A stretch of DNA of 64,000 bases from CAYJXA01 sp964404595 (GTDB lineage Archaea > Nanobdellota > Nanobdellia > Woesearchaeales > GW2011-AR9). Both the position numbers and the translations under genes were made by a program. Under the pieces are notes generated by a model, which was given only the letters and a program-made list of their open reading frames with translations, ran no database searches and was not told the DNA's origin. Location of the stretch: contig CAYOKQ010000001.1 of the NCBI GenBank assembly GCA_964404595.1, positions 27,342-91,341 on the forward strand, given 5' to 3'. This document shows positions 1-8,277 of this stretch, piece after piece; positions within the stretch are counted from its first letter, which is position 1, and the number at the start of each line of letters is the position of its first letter.

Positions 1-20
1 CCATCACAGCTACTGTCTAA
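1..20 (+). CDS. C-terminal end of an upstream gene (partial)
   Basis: An open frame runs from the window edge through codons for I-T-A-T-V to a TAA at 18-20, two bases before the next ATG. Genes for DUF5615-type PIN-like proteins are usually preceded by a small antitoxin-like gene (often DUF433), so this may be its last codons. Five residues are too few to identify it; the assignment is inference from position only. Confidence 0.3.
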
Positions 21-22
21 GC

Positions 23-382
23 ATGGAAAAAATCAGTTTCTTGGTAGATGAGAATGTTGAATTTTCTGTAGTTAAATATCTTCGTGCAAAAAAATTTGAT
101 GTCTTTTCCATTGCAGAAACAGTTCCTTCCTTGGATGATACTTCTATCTTGAAGCTGGCAACTACACAGAAGAGGATTATAATTACCAGCGATAAAGATT
201 TTGGTAATTTGATATTTAAGATTAAATTGTCCTCGGCAGGAATAATTCTGTTCAGAATGGATGACCAATCAGCACGCAGAAAAATAGAAATAATTGATGT
301 TTTACTGCAGGAATATCTGGGAAAGATTTCAGGAAATTTTCTGGTAATTTCTGATTCAAAGATAAGGATAAGGAAAATATGA
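23..382 (+). CDS. DUF5615-family PIN-like protein (putative toxin nuclease)
   Basis: 119 residues. The N-terminus 'FLVDENVEFSVVKYLR' carries the D-E-N of the DUF5615/Mut7-C-like PIN fold, and the middle 'IITSDKDFGNLIF' supplies the second acidic cluster (SDKDFG). In this family such proteins are predicted metal-dependent RNases and are encoded with a small upstream partner; the preceding gene ends 2 bases before this start. The length is typical. Family placement is by motif; toxin activity is inferred from the family, not shown. Confidence 0.75.
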   Translation: MEKISFLVDENVEFSVVKYLRAKKFDVFSIAETVPSLDDTSILKLATTQKRIIITSDKDFGNLIFKIKLSSAGIILFRMDDQSARRKIEIIDVLLQEYLGKISGNFLVISDSKIRIRKI

Positions 383-383
383 A

Positions 384-872
384 ATGCTGCATTACAACCA
401 ATTAGTAAAAGATAACTCTGTTCTTGACTCATTCAATACTTTAGCCATGCCGCAAATCTATTTTGCCTCCAGTATCAAGGATTTTGCAGAAAGCAGAAGA
501 GAGATAAAACCAACCAGCCTGCTCTCAGAAGTCTTGTTTGATATCCGCTCTTTCCAGAAAACATATACTAGGGGGAAAGCACTGGTAATGATCCCCTGCG
601 TGCGATATCATGGAAGCTTTTGGAACATCGTGGGATTGGAAGATGTAACTCATAGGATAAGCACGAGCATCTTTTTTCCAGAAGCATTCAACCAAGGTAT
701 AGAAAAAGAACAGATCCAGCCAGGAGAAACAGTATCCGCAGGCATTCTCTATGATACAAAAATAGATTTTCCGTATCTCTTGTTTCTTACTAAGACAACC
801 TTTCCAAGGTCACCTCGTTTTGCTGTTGAAAAATGGGCTTCTCTAGCTGAATTAATATTCTCACCAGGATAA
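384..872 (+). CDS. Hypothetical protein
   Basis: 162 residues, not recognised. It starts one base after the stop of the PIN-like gene and is probably co-transcribed with it. The protein is soluble in appearance, with mixed alpha/beta composition, no cysteine clusters and no membrane segment. Its stop codon abuts the stop codon of the convergent nucleotidase gene (872/873). No function proposed. Confidence 0.6.
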   Translation: MLHYNQLVKDNSVLDSFNTLAMPQIYFASSIKDFAESRREIKPTSLLSEVLFDIRSFQKTYTRGKALVMIPCVRYHGSFWNIVGLEDVTHRISTSIFFPEAFNQGIEKEQIQPGETVSAGILYDTKIDFPYLLFLTKTTFPRSPRFAVEKWASLAELIFSPG

Positions 873-1733
873 CTATTTAATTTTATTCGCCTTAACCAAT
901 ATTTCCTCCACCATCCCCTTCACCCACTCCATATTCCCATCATCCGTAATTACCACCTCAAATTCCTGCATATATTTCTCCAGCATCTTTTCTTTATCCT
1001 CATTGAGGAATCCGATGCGGATGATGATATCGTGGTCAATCCCTTCGCTCATGCCCAAATCCCCCAAGCTGTCGCCAAGCAGCAGCACATTTTTTCGCTG
1101 GGCAATCTCTTTATAGTAAGGGGTCTTCTTCACTTCTATTTCATTTTTATTGAAGGTGTGGATAAAAATACTATTTTTCTTTCCAATAACCCTTCCCTCT
1201 TGATCAAAAATATAGAAATTAGAGAGCAGATGAACATTGGGAGTGAGCCTGCCAGCCGACAGAAGTAATCCTTTGATAATGTCTCCAAGCCCTGCTGAAA
1301 AAATGAGTGCAGGAATATGGTGCTGTGAAAGGACATCTAAAAATTCCAGTGCTCCTTTTCTAAATTGAATCTTGCCTTTTGCTACAATATCCTCGACGAC
1401 TTCTTTGTTCATGCCGCATTCCTTCATCAATTCGAAATGTTCTGTCCACCACTGCACCATTTTTTCATTTCTTTCCTGTACTGAGATGGTGCTGGAAATT
1501 TCATAAGGATGATATTTATCAAATAAAGCATGAGCACGACCAGGATAATCTGAAGTTAAATATTGCCCATCCCGAACCAGCGCATACGAAGATACAAATT
1601 TCGTTCCATCAACAAAGGCTTTAGTTAAAGTACGATCAAAATCAGAAACGACATGAAATGGGTGTGCCTTAAAAAGAGCTATTTTTTTGTTCAGGGCGTC
1701 TTTGTTTTTAATATGAATATTGTTGGTGATCAT
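873..1733 (-). CDS. UMPH-1-type pyrimidine 5'-nucleotidase (HAD superfamily)
   Basis: 286 residues. The HAD motif I is 'SDFDRTLT' (nucleophile D31, second acid D33), the region 'FSAGLGDII' fits motif II, and 'LLLGDSLGDLGM' gives the acidic motif IV. The order and the conserved 'DYPGRAHALFDKYHPYEIS' and 'QWWTEHFELM' segments match the cytosolic 5'-nucleotidase III / UMPH-1 family, which dephosphorylates pyrimidine monophosphates. That family is mostly eukaryotic with scattered archaeal and bacterial members. Length is normal. A single gene on this strand; no operon partner. Confidence 0.85.
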   Translation of the reverse strand: MITNNIHIKNKDALNKKIALFKAHPFHVVSDFDRTLTKAFVDGTKFVSSYALVRDGQYLTSDYPGRAHALFDKYHPYEISSTISVQERNEKMVQWWTEHFELMKECGMNKEVVEDIVAKGKIQFRKGALEFLDVLSQHHIPALIFSAGLGDIIKGLLLSAGRLTPNVHLLSNFYIFDQEGRVIGKKNSIFIHTFNKNEIEVKKTPYYKEIAQRKNVLLLGDSLGDLGMSEGIDHDIIIRIGFLNEDKEKMLEKYMQEFEVVITDDGNMEWVKGMVEEILVKANKIK

Positions 1734-1785
1734 CTATCGTAAGAATCGCAAACATTTATAAATAAATCCCTGTTTTTGTAAATCC

Positions 1786-1956
1786 ATGACTGACTTATCA
1801 TGCATTTCCTGTAAGAAAAAAGTAGTAAATGATCAGGGAAATACCCAATTCTTATGCCCCCAATGCTCTAAATACCGTTTAGTACGCTGTACGAACTGCC
1901 GAGCTAAAGCAGCTAAATATTCCTGCCCAGAATGCGGATTTACCGGGCCTAACTGA
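1786..1956 (+). CDS. Zinc-ribbon RNA-binding-type small protein, partner of aEF1-beta
   Basis: 56 residues with four CxxC knuckles (C6/C9, C24/C27, C35/C38, C47/C50), ending 'CPECGFTGPN'. This matches the archaeal two-zinc-ribbon protein (DUF1610-like, HVO_2753 type) that is conserved directly upstream of the aEF1-beta gene in many archaea. Here the next ATG follows 5 bases after the stop, so the two are surely co-transcribed. A TATA-like 'TTATAAATAAA' lies about 27 bases before the ATG. Function is unknown; translation-linked by context. Confidence 0.9.
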   Translation: MTDLSCISCKKKVVNDQGNTQFLCPQCSKYRLVRCTNCRAKAAKYSCPECGFTGPN

Positions 1957-1961
1957 ATTCT

Positions 1962-2240
1962 ATGGCAAAAGCAATCATTACATTTAAATTGATGCCAGAA
2001 TCGCCGGACGTAAATTTGGAGCTGGTGAAAGTCAAGGCACAGCAAGTCGTAATAGCTGAAGGGGCCATCGGGCAAACGCAGGTGAAAGAAGAACCCATTG
2101 CTTTTGGCCTGAAAGCAGTTCTGGTGCTGGCAATGTATAATGTTGACAATTCTGATTTTGATGCTATTGCTGCAAAGATGGAAAGTATTCCGGGAGTGCA
2201 AAGTGCACAAGTGGCCAAGATGGATTTGGCGCTGGGATAG
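1962..2240 (+). CDS. Elongation factor 1-beta (aEF1B, guanine nucleotide exchange factor)
   Basis: 92 residues, the usual size of archaeal EF1-beta. It exchanges GDP for GTP on aEF1A during translation elongation. The sequence shows the ferredoxin-like fold of the EF1-beta GEF domain: 'IITFKLMPESPDVNLE' at the start, the central 'EEPIAFGLKAVLVLAMYN' and the C-terminal 'IPGVQSAQVAKMDLALG'. It follows the zinc-ribbon gene, the standard archaeal arrangement. Confidence 0.95.
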   Translation: MAKAIITFKLMPESPDVNLELVKVKAQQVVIAEGAIGQTQVKEEPIAFGLKAVLVLAMYNVDNSDFDAIAAKMESIPGVQSAQVAKMDLALG

Positions 2241-2378
2241 GGTGATTCAATTATTTTTTTGCTGTTTTCCACATCATCTGGAAATATTCTAAAAAACTCT
2301 GGGCAATTTCAGCCGATTTAATATAAATGCAGTTTCTTTGGCGCTTTAACTGCAGCCTATACTGGAGCGAGAATAGCA

Positions 2379-2513
2379 ATGCAATATGCTCTGCAAAAAA
2401 ATGAAGTAGACCCAGTCACAGCCTCAACCATAACTCAAGTTGGCCTTACCGGATTCTTTACTGGAATAATGCCCGTGCTTCGATACGGGATGAGAAATTT
2501 ATGGTCTTTTTAA
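2379..2513 (+). pseudogene. Remnant or small membrane-protein ORF in the 2241-2560 interval
   Basis: Between aEF1-beta and the PEBP gene lies about 320 bases without a clear gene. One frame stays open from about 2320 to the TAA at 2511-2513 and reads like a real hydrophobic, small-residue-rich protein ('FGALTAAYTGARIA', 'TQVGLTGFFTGIMPVLR'). The only in-frame ATG (2379) falls inside this segment. I read it either as the end of a decayed small membrane protein or as a gene with an unrecognised start. The rest of the interval shows nothing. Confidence 0.3.
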
Positions 2514-2560
2514 CTTTTATTCAAGACAACCTTTTTATAATCCCTTCCATTTAGGAGGAT

Positions 2561-3022
2561 ATGAAACTCAGCAGCACCTTCGCACACAATGGAAAAATTC
2601 CATCAAAATATACTTGTGACGGCGAGAATATCAATCCTGCTTTAAAAATAGAACAAGTTCCTGCTAATGCCAAAAGCCTCGTTCTGATTATGGACGATCC
2701 CGATATTCCCAATTTTGTGAAGGAAAAATATCACATTGAGGTTTGGGATCATTGGATTGTATTTAACATTCCTCCGAGCACCACCGAAGTAGGTGAAGGC
2801 GCAAGCCCACCGGGTGTTATGGGAAAGAATACCAGCAGTAAAAATACCTACGGCGGACCTTGCCCACCAGATAAAGAGCATCGGTATTTTTTCAAATTGT
2901 ATGCGCTAGACACTACATTAAATTTACCGGAAGGATCAACCAAGAAGCAAGTAGAAGAAGCTATACACGGGCACATCCTGGAAAAGGCAGAGTTGGTCGG
3001 AAGATATCAAAAGCAAGTGTAG
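2561..3022 (+). CDS. YbhB/YbcL-family PEBP (Raf-kinase-inhibitor-like) protein
   Basis: 153 residues. Conserved PEBP elements are visible in order: 'CDGENINPAL', the 'MDDPDIP' loop, 'WDHWIVFNIPP', 'YGGPCPPDKEHRYFFKLYAL' and a C-terminal 'GHILEKAELVGRY'. These form the anion/phosphate-binding pocket of the family. The cellular role in prokaryotes is not established. A strong Shine-Dalgarno (AGGAGG) ends 2 bases before the ATG, and a TATA-like 'CTTTTTATAATC' lies about 30 bases upstream. Confidence 0.9.
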   Translation: MKLSSTFAHNGKIPSKYTCDGENINPALKIEQVPANAKSLVLIMDDPDIPNFVKEKYHIEVWDHWIVFNIPPSTTEVGEGASPPGVMGKNTSSKNTYGGPCPPDKEHRYFFKLYALDTTLNLPEGSTKKQVEEAIHGHILEKAELVGRYQKQV

Positions 3023-3091
3023 TATATGGATTTATTTGCTGTTAAATGCTGAGCGAATCTCAATCATTAAGAAAAAATAAGGTAGAATCTA

Positions 3092-3448
3092 TTAATCAAT
3101 TCTCTGCAAACCAATATTTCTACCAAGAACCAAATTTACTAACTTATCGATTCCTTCAACATCGTCTCTAAATTCAACAGCAACACTACCTTTACCCCAG
3201 TAAATTTGATTGTAAGGATTTATTCCCATCGATGTTAGATCAAAAGAATCTTTATTTCTCCAGACCGGTTGATTATCTACTACAACTTGTCTTATTGCTT
3301 CATAGGGAATATTGACACATAAATGCTTCAGTGGTAAACATTCTCGAAGTTCTGCTTGAGACATATCGGGCTTAGGTACTAAATCATTCATAGGTTGGTA
3401 CAAAAATACACCACCTGTAATTGCACGACCGCCTGTGATAATGCCCAT
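3092..3448 (-). CDS. Hypothetical protein
   Basis: 118 residues, not recognised. The N-terminus is rich in glycine and threonine ('GIITGGRAITGGVFLY'); the rest is polar without cysteine pairs or membrane segments. It stands alone between convergent PEBP and the MsrB gene on the same strand, separated from MsrB by about 58 bases. Coding is likely from composition and length, but no function can be assigned. Confidence 0.5.
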   Translation of the reverse strand: MGIITGGRAITGGVFLYQPMNDLVPKPDMSQAELRECLPLKHLCVNIPYEAIRQVVVDNQPVWRNKDSFDLTSMGINPYNQIYWGKGSVAVEFRDDVEGIDKLVNLVLGRNIGLQRID

Positions 3449-3506
3449 ATTTTGTCCTTCAATTTTTATATATTTATCCGACCTTTACCAATTTAGCTTT
3501 TTACAA

Positions 3507-3881
3507 CTATCCCTGTTTAAATTCCAGCGCTACCGAGTTAATGCAATACCTTTTTCCTGTCGGTTTTGACCCGTCATCAAATACATGCCCAAGATGCCCG
3601 CCACATTTTTTGCAGAGCACTTCGATTCTGTGCATCCCCAAGGTAGAATCGTCTTTTAACTCTACGTTATTTCTTTTTGCATCATAAAAACTAGGCCACC
3701 CCGAACCAGAATCAAATTTTGTATCTGAGGAAAATAGTTCTGCACCACACGCTATGCAACAATACCTTCCGATCTCCTTATTGTGCAATAATTTCCCTGT
3801 AAACGGCACTTCCGTTCCTTTTTCGCGTAGTACATAGTATTGTTCTTTGGTGAGCTTAGATTTCCAGTCAATTTTGGTCAT
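3507..3881 (-). CDS. msrB: Peptide-methionine (R)-S-oxide reductase MsrB
   Basis: 124 residues, standard MsrB length. It reduces methionine-R-sulfoxide in proteins. Two zinc-binding CxxC pairs are present ('CCIACGAELF' and 'CKKCGGHLGHVFDDG'), along with 'FDSGSGWPSF' and the catalytic cysteine in 'GKRYCINSVAL'. The ATG overlaps the stop of the upstream Trm1 gene by 4 bases (3878-3881), so the two are translationally coupled. Confidence 0.97.
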   Translation of the reverse strand: MTKIDWKSKLTKEQYYVLREKGTEVPFTGKLLHNKEIGRYCCIACGAELFSSDTKFDSGSGWPSFYDAKRNNVELKDDSTLGMHRIEVLCKKCGGHLGHVFDDGSKPTGKRYCINSVALEFKQG

Positions 3882-5002
3882 GAAAACACCTTTAATAAGT
3901 CGATAATTTTTTTTTCTGTTTTTACTCCAAGCGGTGAAAAATGAGTCCTCACACCTCTATTTTTTTTTAATACTGCATCAATCTTAGGAGGCTCTTTTCC
4001 ATATCGCCTGGCCATCACGTGTAAATCATAAAACCCCACTATATTATTTTGAGATTCCTGATGAAGCAGCTCCAAAAGTTTACTCTCCTCAGAAAAAAGA
4101 TTATTCTTAACCATTTTTGCAAGTAAAGATGCATCTCCCAAATCTCCGATCCACAGCGGCCCGGCAAAGACAAAATTTTTCCCACAGGTGCATATCTCGT
4201 GGTTGAATACCGATGTTTTAAAATTCAGGCAGGCATGACAGAACAGGAAATACTGATGCTGTTTCACCAGTGCATCGCATTTCTCTTTCCCCCTATCCAC
4301 CTGTAGATAAAGACGATAGTAATGATCTTTGCTGTAACACAAGAGAGGAGTTAACGCTTTTTCAAATTGAATTGCCTGGAGCTGAATCTTACGAATGAGA
4401 ATACGCAGCCCTATCTCGTGCATCAGATAATTTCGTAAGGGCTGCGCCCAGTATTTTCTTCTGGTCACTTTCTCGTATGTTCCGGTTAAAGCGGCGGTGT
4501 CGGTGGCGGTGATCGCCAGTACGCCGTGGCGGCAGATTCTCGCGATGGCAGCGTCCAGGAAGTGATTGGGAGAACCAAAGGGATCGATATCAATATAATC
4601 AAAGTAGCCGCAGAAATTTTTGACTTTATCTTTATCTTTTACTCTATTGAGCAGAAATAATGAGGCATCATCATTGAAGATTAAAATAGTTTTAGGATTT
4701 ATGTGATTTAATTTTATATTTTCTTTCATGATTTTAGGAAATTGTTCTTTCATATCGTTGACAAAAAGATGATTTATCTTTCCTTTGCGTAGCTCTTTTA
4801 TGAACCGCAGGCTGCGAATGCCCGAGCCAGCTAAAGGATCGGCTATATTCATGCCGACATTTGGGATAGAATTAAGCAGGAGGATGGCAATATTGCGATG
4901 CGAGGCCATGACCGGATTGTAAAATACGTCCATCTTTTTATGGACGTCTTTGGGAGGGGGAGTGAGGTTCAAAGTGATGGAATGCTCGTTGATGACAGCC
5001 AT
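3878..5002 (-). CDS. trm1: tRNA (guanine(26)-N2)-dimethyltransferase Trm1
   Basis: 374 residues, normal for archaeal Trm1, which methylates G26 of tRNAs with SAM. Seen in order: the N-terminal 'VFYNPVMASHRNIA', the SAM motif 'ADPLAGSGIRSLRF', 'YIDIDPFGSPNHFLDAA' (motif IV region), 'TDTAALTGTYEKVTRRKYWA' and a C-terminal zinc-knuckle region with C-x2-C and C-x-C. A TATA-like element upstream and ATGA coupling to msrB downstream suggest a two-gene operon. Confidence 0.96.
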   Translation of the reverse strand: MAVINEHSITLNLTPPPKDVHKKMDVFYNPVMASHRNIAILLLNSIPNVGMNIADPLAGSGIRSLRFIKELRKGKINHLFVNDMKEQFPKIMKENIKLNHINPKTILIFNDDASLFLLNRVKDKDKVKNFCGYFDYIDIDPFGSPNHFLDAAIARICRHGVLAITATDTAALTGTYEKVTRRKYWAQPLRNYLMHEIGLRILIRKIQLQAIQFEKALTPLLCYSKDHYYRLYLQVDRGKEKCDALVKQHQYFLFCHACLNFKTSVFNHEICTCGKNFVFAGPLWIGDLGDASLLAKMVKNNLFSEESKLLELLHQESQNNIVGFYDLHVMARRYGKEPPKIDAVLKKNRGVRTHFSPLGVKTEKKIIDLLKVFS

Positions 5003-5086
5003 AAGTTTACTGGGTAATGAATCGGGTATAAAAATATATCTTTGAAGATAGAAAAGTAATTAAAGCTGGGAATTATTCTTAAAATT

Positions 5087-5353
5087 ATGCCTGAAATAGA
5101 AATCCCGGATGAATTGGTTCCTAAAATAATGGCTGGAAATTTAGGAATACTCTGCCCGTTAGATAACGGAGAATTAAAGCTGGGAACAACCATACACCCA
5201 TACGGCGGTGCATCTCGGGATTATCATTGTAGAGGATGCGGTATAAAATATACTGAAGGCGCTGTTATTCGGGCAGCTTTAGGTGAACCTCAATTTTTAG
5301 AGCAGCAAACACGAAAGTATAGGTCAGAAAGCGGATTAGAAGCATCGTTGTAA
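5087..5353 (+). CDS. Small hypothetical protein with a CxxC
   Basis: 88 residues, not recognised. One cysteine at 'GILCPLDNG' and a 'CRGCGIKYTEG' knuckle could together form a zinc ribbon. It lies alone between divergent trm1 and aIF5B. No function proposed. Confidence 0.5.
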   Translation: MPEIEIPDELVPKIMAGNLGILCPLDNGELKLGTTIHPYGGASRDYHCRGCGIKYTEGAVIRAALGEPQFLEQQTRKYRSESGLEASL

Positions 5354-5457
5354 TTAGAAAAATAGATTAGACAGATAACCCATATATTATTCGTACGGTA
5401 TTTCTCTTTCTATGAATACCCATTAATTTTAAAAAGAAACACATGGTTTGGCAACTA

Positions 5458-7248
5458 ATGGCCATCCGCAAAATTTTGGTAGCGACCCTCGGGCACGTCG
5501 ATCATGGCAAAACCTCCTTACTCGATAAGATCAGAAGAACCGCCGTTGCCAAAGGCGAAGCGGGAGGCATTACTCAAAATATTGGTGTAAGTATCATTCC
5601 TATTGATGTCATCACCAAGATTTGCGGCAAGCTGATGGATGTCTTTAAGGGAAATGTGACCATTCCCGGCTTACTTCTTATCGATACTCCCGGCCACGCT
5701 GCCTTCACCTCCTTGCGCAAACGTGGAGGCTCACTGGCAGATATTGCTATTCTTGTCGTTGACATCAATGAAGGATTTAAGCCCCAGACATTGGAATCGA
5801 TAGAAATTCTGCGCGCAGGCAAAGTGCCTTTTGTGGTGGCCGCCACTAAAATTGACCTCATCCGCGGCTGGAGTTACGACCAAAGTAAGACGCTCATTGA
5901 AAACATCAATGCCCTTGATTACAAGATCCAAGGTGAATTTGAGCAAAAGATGTATGAGCTCGTCGGAAAATTTGGAGAGCTGGGACTGCAGGCCGAACGA
6001 TTTGATCGGGTGTCTGATTACACCAAGCAACTCGCCATCATTCCTTTGTCAGCCATCACCGGACAGGGCATTCCTGAACTGCTGATGGTCATAACCGGCC
6101 TGGCGCAAAAATTTCTGGAACAGGAACTACATATCGATGTAGAAGGCCCGGCCAAGGGAACCATATTAGAAGTGAAAGAAGAAAAAGGCTTGGGAGTCAC
6201 ACTTGATACGATCATATATAATGGCAGCATCAAAGTAAACGATACGATCGTGATCGGCGGCATTGACGGCGCCATCGTCACTAAAATAAGGGCCTTGCTC
6301 GAGCCAGCGGAACTGTCTGATATGCGTGACAGGAAAAGCAAATTTACTCAAGTTAAGGAAGCATTTGCCGCCACTGGCGTTAAAATTGCGGCTCCTGGTT
6401 TAGAGAAAGCAATTGCCGGCATGCCCTTGCGCAGCTGCTCTCCTGCAGATATCAATATCATTGCAGCAGAAATGCAGCAAGAAGTAGCAAGTGTGATCGG
6501 GGATGAGAGCGGCGAAGAAGGAGTTATCATTAAAGCTGATACCATTGGAGGACTCGAGGCGCTGCAGCATTTACTTCGTGCAAAAGATATTCCTATTTCT
6601 TCTTCATCGTTAGGGGATATCACTAAAAAAGACATATCGCAGTTAGAAAGTTTGCAAGGAAAAGATGAACAGCATGCCGTGATATTGGGATTCAACGTCA
6701 AGATAGGGGTGGAATTGGAAGAGCATATCAAATCAAAAGGGCTGTCGATCATCACCAGTAATATCATCTACCAAATCATTGAGGAATATGAAAAGTTTGC
6801 AGCTAGTCTGAAACAAAAAGGAGAAATACGCGAACTTGCTACGCTGGTGCGCCCCTGTAAATTTTCTATCCTTAAAGGATATGTATTTCGGCAAAATAAT
6901 CCGGCGGTAGTCGGAGTTGAAATTGAGATCGGCAAGATCAAGACGGGAGACCCGATCATGAACACCGAAGGGAAAAGAATCTCTTTTGTCAAGAGCCTGC
7001 AGGAAAATCAGGAAGCGGTCTCGGAAGCTGCGCAGGGAAAACAAGTGGCCTTAGCGATGGATGGAGTAACGGTAGGAAGGCAGATCAATGAAGGTGATTA
7101 TCTCTACACTGATATTTCTGAAGAGCAGTTTAAACGATTTAAAGAGCTTAAGAGATATTTGTCAGCTCGGGAGATCGACGTGCTAAAAGAAGTGGCAGAA
7201 ATAAAGCGTAAGGAAAGTCCATTGTGGGGGATGGGGGGAGTTGCATGA
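5458..7248 (+). CDS. infB: Translation initiation factor aIF5B (IF-2 homologue)
   Basis: 596 residues from this start. It is the GTPase that promotes subunit joining and initiator tRNA placement. G1 is 'GHVDHGKTSLLD', G3 'DTPGHAAF', G4 'ATKIDLI', followed by the domain II barrel, domain III and the C-terminal barrel typical of aIF5B, with no long N-terminal extension. An earlier in-frame ATG exists at 5443, but the TATA-like 'TTTAAAAA' at 5428-5435 lies about 27 bases before 5458. The second ATG also gives the usual archaeal N-terminus, so I chose it. Confidence 0.96.
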   Translation: MAIRKILVATLGHVDHGKTSLLDKIRRTAVAKGEAGGITQNIGVSIIPIDVITKICGKLMDVFKGNVTIPGLLLIDTPGHAAFTSLRKRGGSLADIAILVVDINEGFKPQTLESIEILRAGKVPFVVAATKIDLIRGWSYDQSKTLIENINALDYKIQGEFEQKMYELVGKFGELGLQAERFDRVSDYTKQLAIIPLSAITGQGIPELLMVITGLAQKFLEQELHIDVEGPAKGTILEVKEEKGLGVTLDTIIYNGSIKVNDTIVIGGIDGAIVTKIRALLEPAELSDMRDRKSKFTQVKEAFAATGVKIAAPGLEKAIAGMPLRSCSPADINIIAAEMQQEVASVIGDESGEEGVIIKADTIGGLEALQHLLRAKDIPISSSSLGDITKKDISQLESLQGKDEQHAVILGFNVKIGVELEEHIKSKGLSIITSNIIYQIIEEYEKFAASLKQKGEIRELATLVRPCKFSILKGYVFRQNNPAVVGVEIEIGKIKTGDPIMNTEGKRISFVKSLQENQEAVSEAAQGKQVALAMDGVTVGRQINEGDYLYTDISEEQFKRFKELKRYLSAREIDVLKEVAEIKRKESPLWGMGGVA

Positions 7249-7345
7249 TGGAGCGATGCCTGTTTTCTATTTTCGGTATGAATGGGTCTATTTTTAGATA
7301 TTTCCTCCCAAACCTTTTAAAATCGCAGAGAAAATAGCTCTCACA

Positions 7346-7822
7346 ATGCAGCAATTAACCATCCTCAACACCCGGGAAGTAAAACGAATTAAAGAATTAC
7401 TTATCGCCCAATTTGGGTATGCATTGCAGCACGATTATGCCTATTTAAGAAATGAGAAAAATAAAATTTATCTTATCAATAAGGATGCGGCCAAATTAGA
7501 TTGGAAAAAATTGATTATCGATAAGATCGGGCTGTATTTTGCCGAAGATCAAGAGACGGAAATAAGATTGAGTAAAGAAGGGGCACAATTATTAATGCAG
7601 GAAGCGAGGAAGAATAAGAAAACGATGCCAAAGGCAGTGGAATTAAATATCGAAGAAACTAAAATGTATTTTCAAGGGCAAGATTTGGAAAAAGATGTGG
7701 GTGCTGGCAATAAGAGTATAATAATACAATATAATGGTGCTATTTTGGGCTGCGCCAAATATAAAGAAGGAAAGATTTTGAATTTTCTGCCTAAAACCTA
7801 CCGTGGAGAAGTTATCGTGTAA
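7346..7822 (+). CDS. PUA-domain protein (Nip7-like / pre-PUA architecture)
   Basis: 158 residues. The N-terminal half resembles the pre-PUA region of Nip7-type and TGT-linked proteins ('TREVKRIKELLIAQFGY'). The C-terminal half has the PUA signature 'DVGAGNKSIIIQYNGAILGCAKY', close to the usual 'GDeV.V.n..G.vlgvG.a'. PUA domains bind structured RNA, so a role in rRNA or tRNA processing is likely. It follows aIF5B by about 100 bases and has its own TATA-like 'CCTTTTAAAATC'. The precise subfamily is uncertain. Confidence 0.7.
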   Translation: MQQLTILNTREVKRIKELLIAQFGYALQHDYAYLRNEKNKIYLINKDAAKLDWKKLIIDKIGLYFAEDQETEIRLSKEGAQLLMQEARKNKKTMPKAVELNIEETKMYFQGQDLEKDVGAGNKSIIIQYNGAILGCAKYKEGKILNFLPKTYRGEVIV

Positions 7823-8159
7823 GGTTTAATCTTTGATAAAGCTCTTCATATAACCCGTAATTGAGATCGCGTGCTAAACTAGGTTTGATGATAGTGCCAA
7901 ACCCCTGATGCACTAATTTAGTCATAAGCAAGTCTAAATCTACGCCCCGTACTTTATCAGCCAAAGAGTCTTTAATAACTAACTTTGCATACCAGTGGGG
8001 ACCAAAAGAATCGGCAGCTTGCTTTAACCCGTAAATCAAACCGCCGCTCCTGCTTCCTACTTTTATAGAAAAATTATCCTGAAATGAACCATCGCACAGG
8101 AGCGCTGAGTCTAGGCAGACTCTTAAAGTGCAGCTGTCAATGTCGGAATCAAAGGGCAT
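7812..8159 (-). CDS. Hypothetical protein
   Basis: 115 residues from the chosen ATG at 8159. A longer reading from 8210 adds an artificial AT-rich N-terminus that overlaps the TATA element 'TTTTATATATTC' (complement of about 8181-8194). Measuring 27 bases from this element gives 8159, so a leaderless start there fits best. Not recognised. It overlaps the convergent PUA gene by 11 bases. Confidence 0.5.
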   Translation of the reverse strand: MPFDSDIDSCTLRVCLDSALLCDGSFQDNFSIKVGSRSGGLIYGLKQAADSFGPHWYAKLVIKDSLADKVRGVDLDLLMTKLVHQGFGTIIKPSLARDLNYGLYEELYQRLNLTR

Positions 8160-8277
8160 CAAAAAGTAAAAAAACATATAGAATATATAAAATTTGTGGT
8201 AAAGAAACATTGGTGGTTATTACTTTAGAGTAAATAACTACGAAAGATTTATAAGAAGGGGCGGTTTTCGTAATGCT

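Noticed and set aside
5731..6030. Minus-strand ORFs inside aIF5B and other large genes
   Set aside because: They lie fully within well-supported genes in the other strand and show no family motifs.
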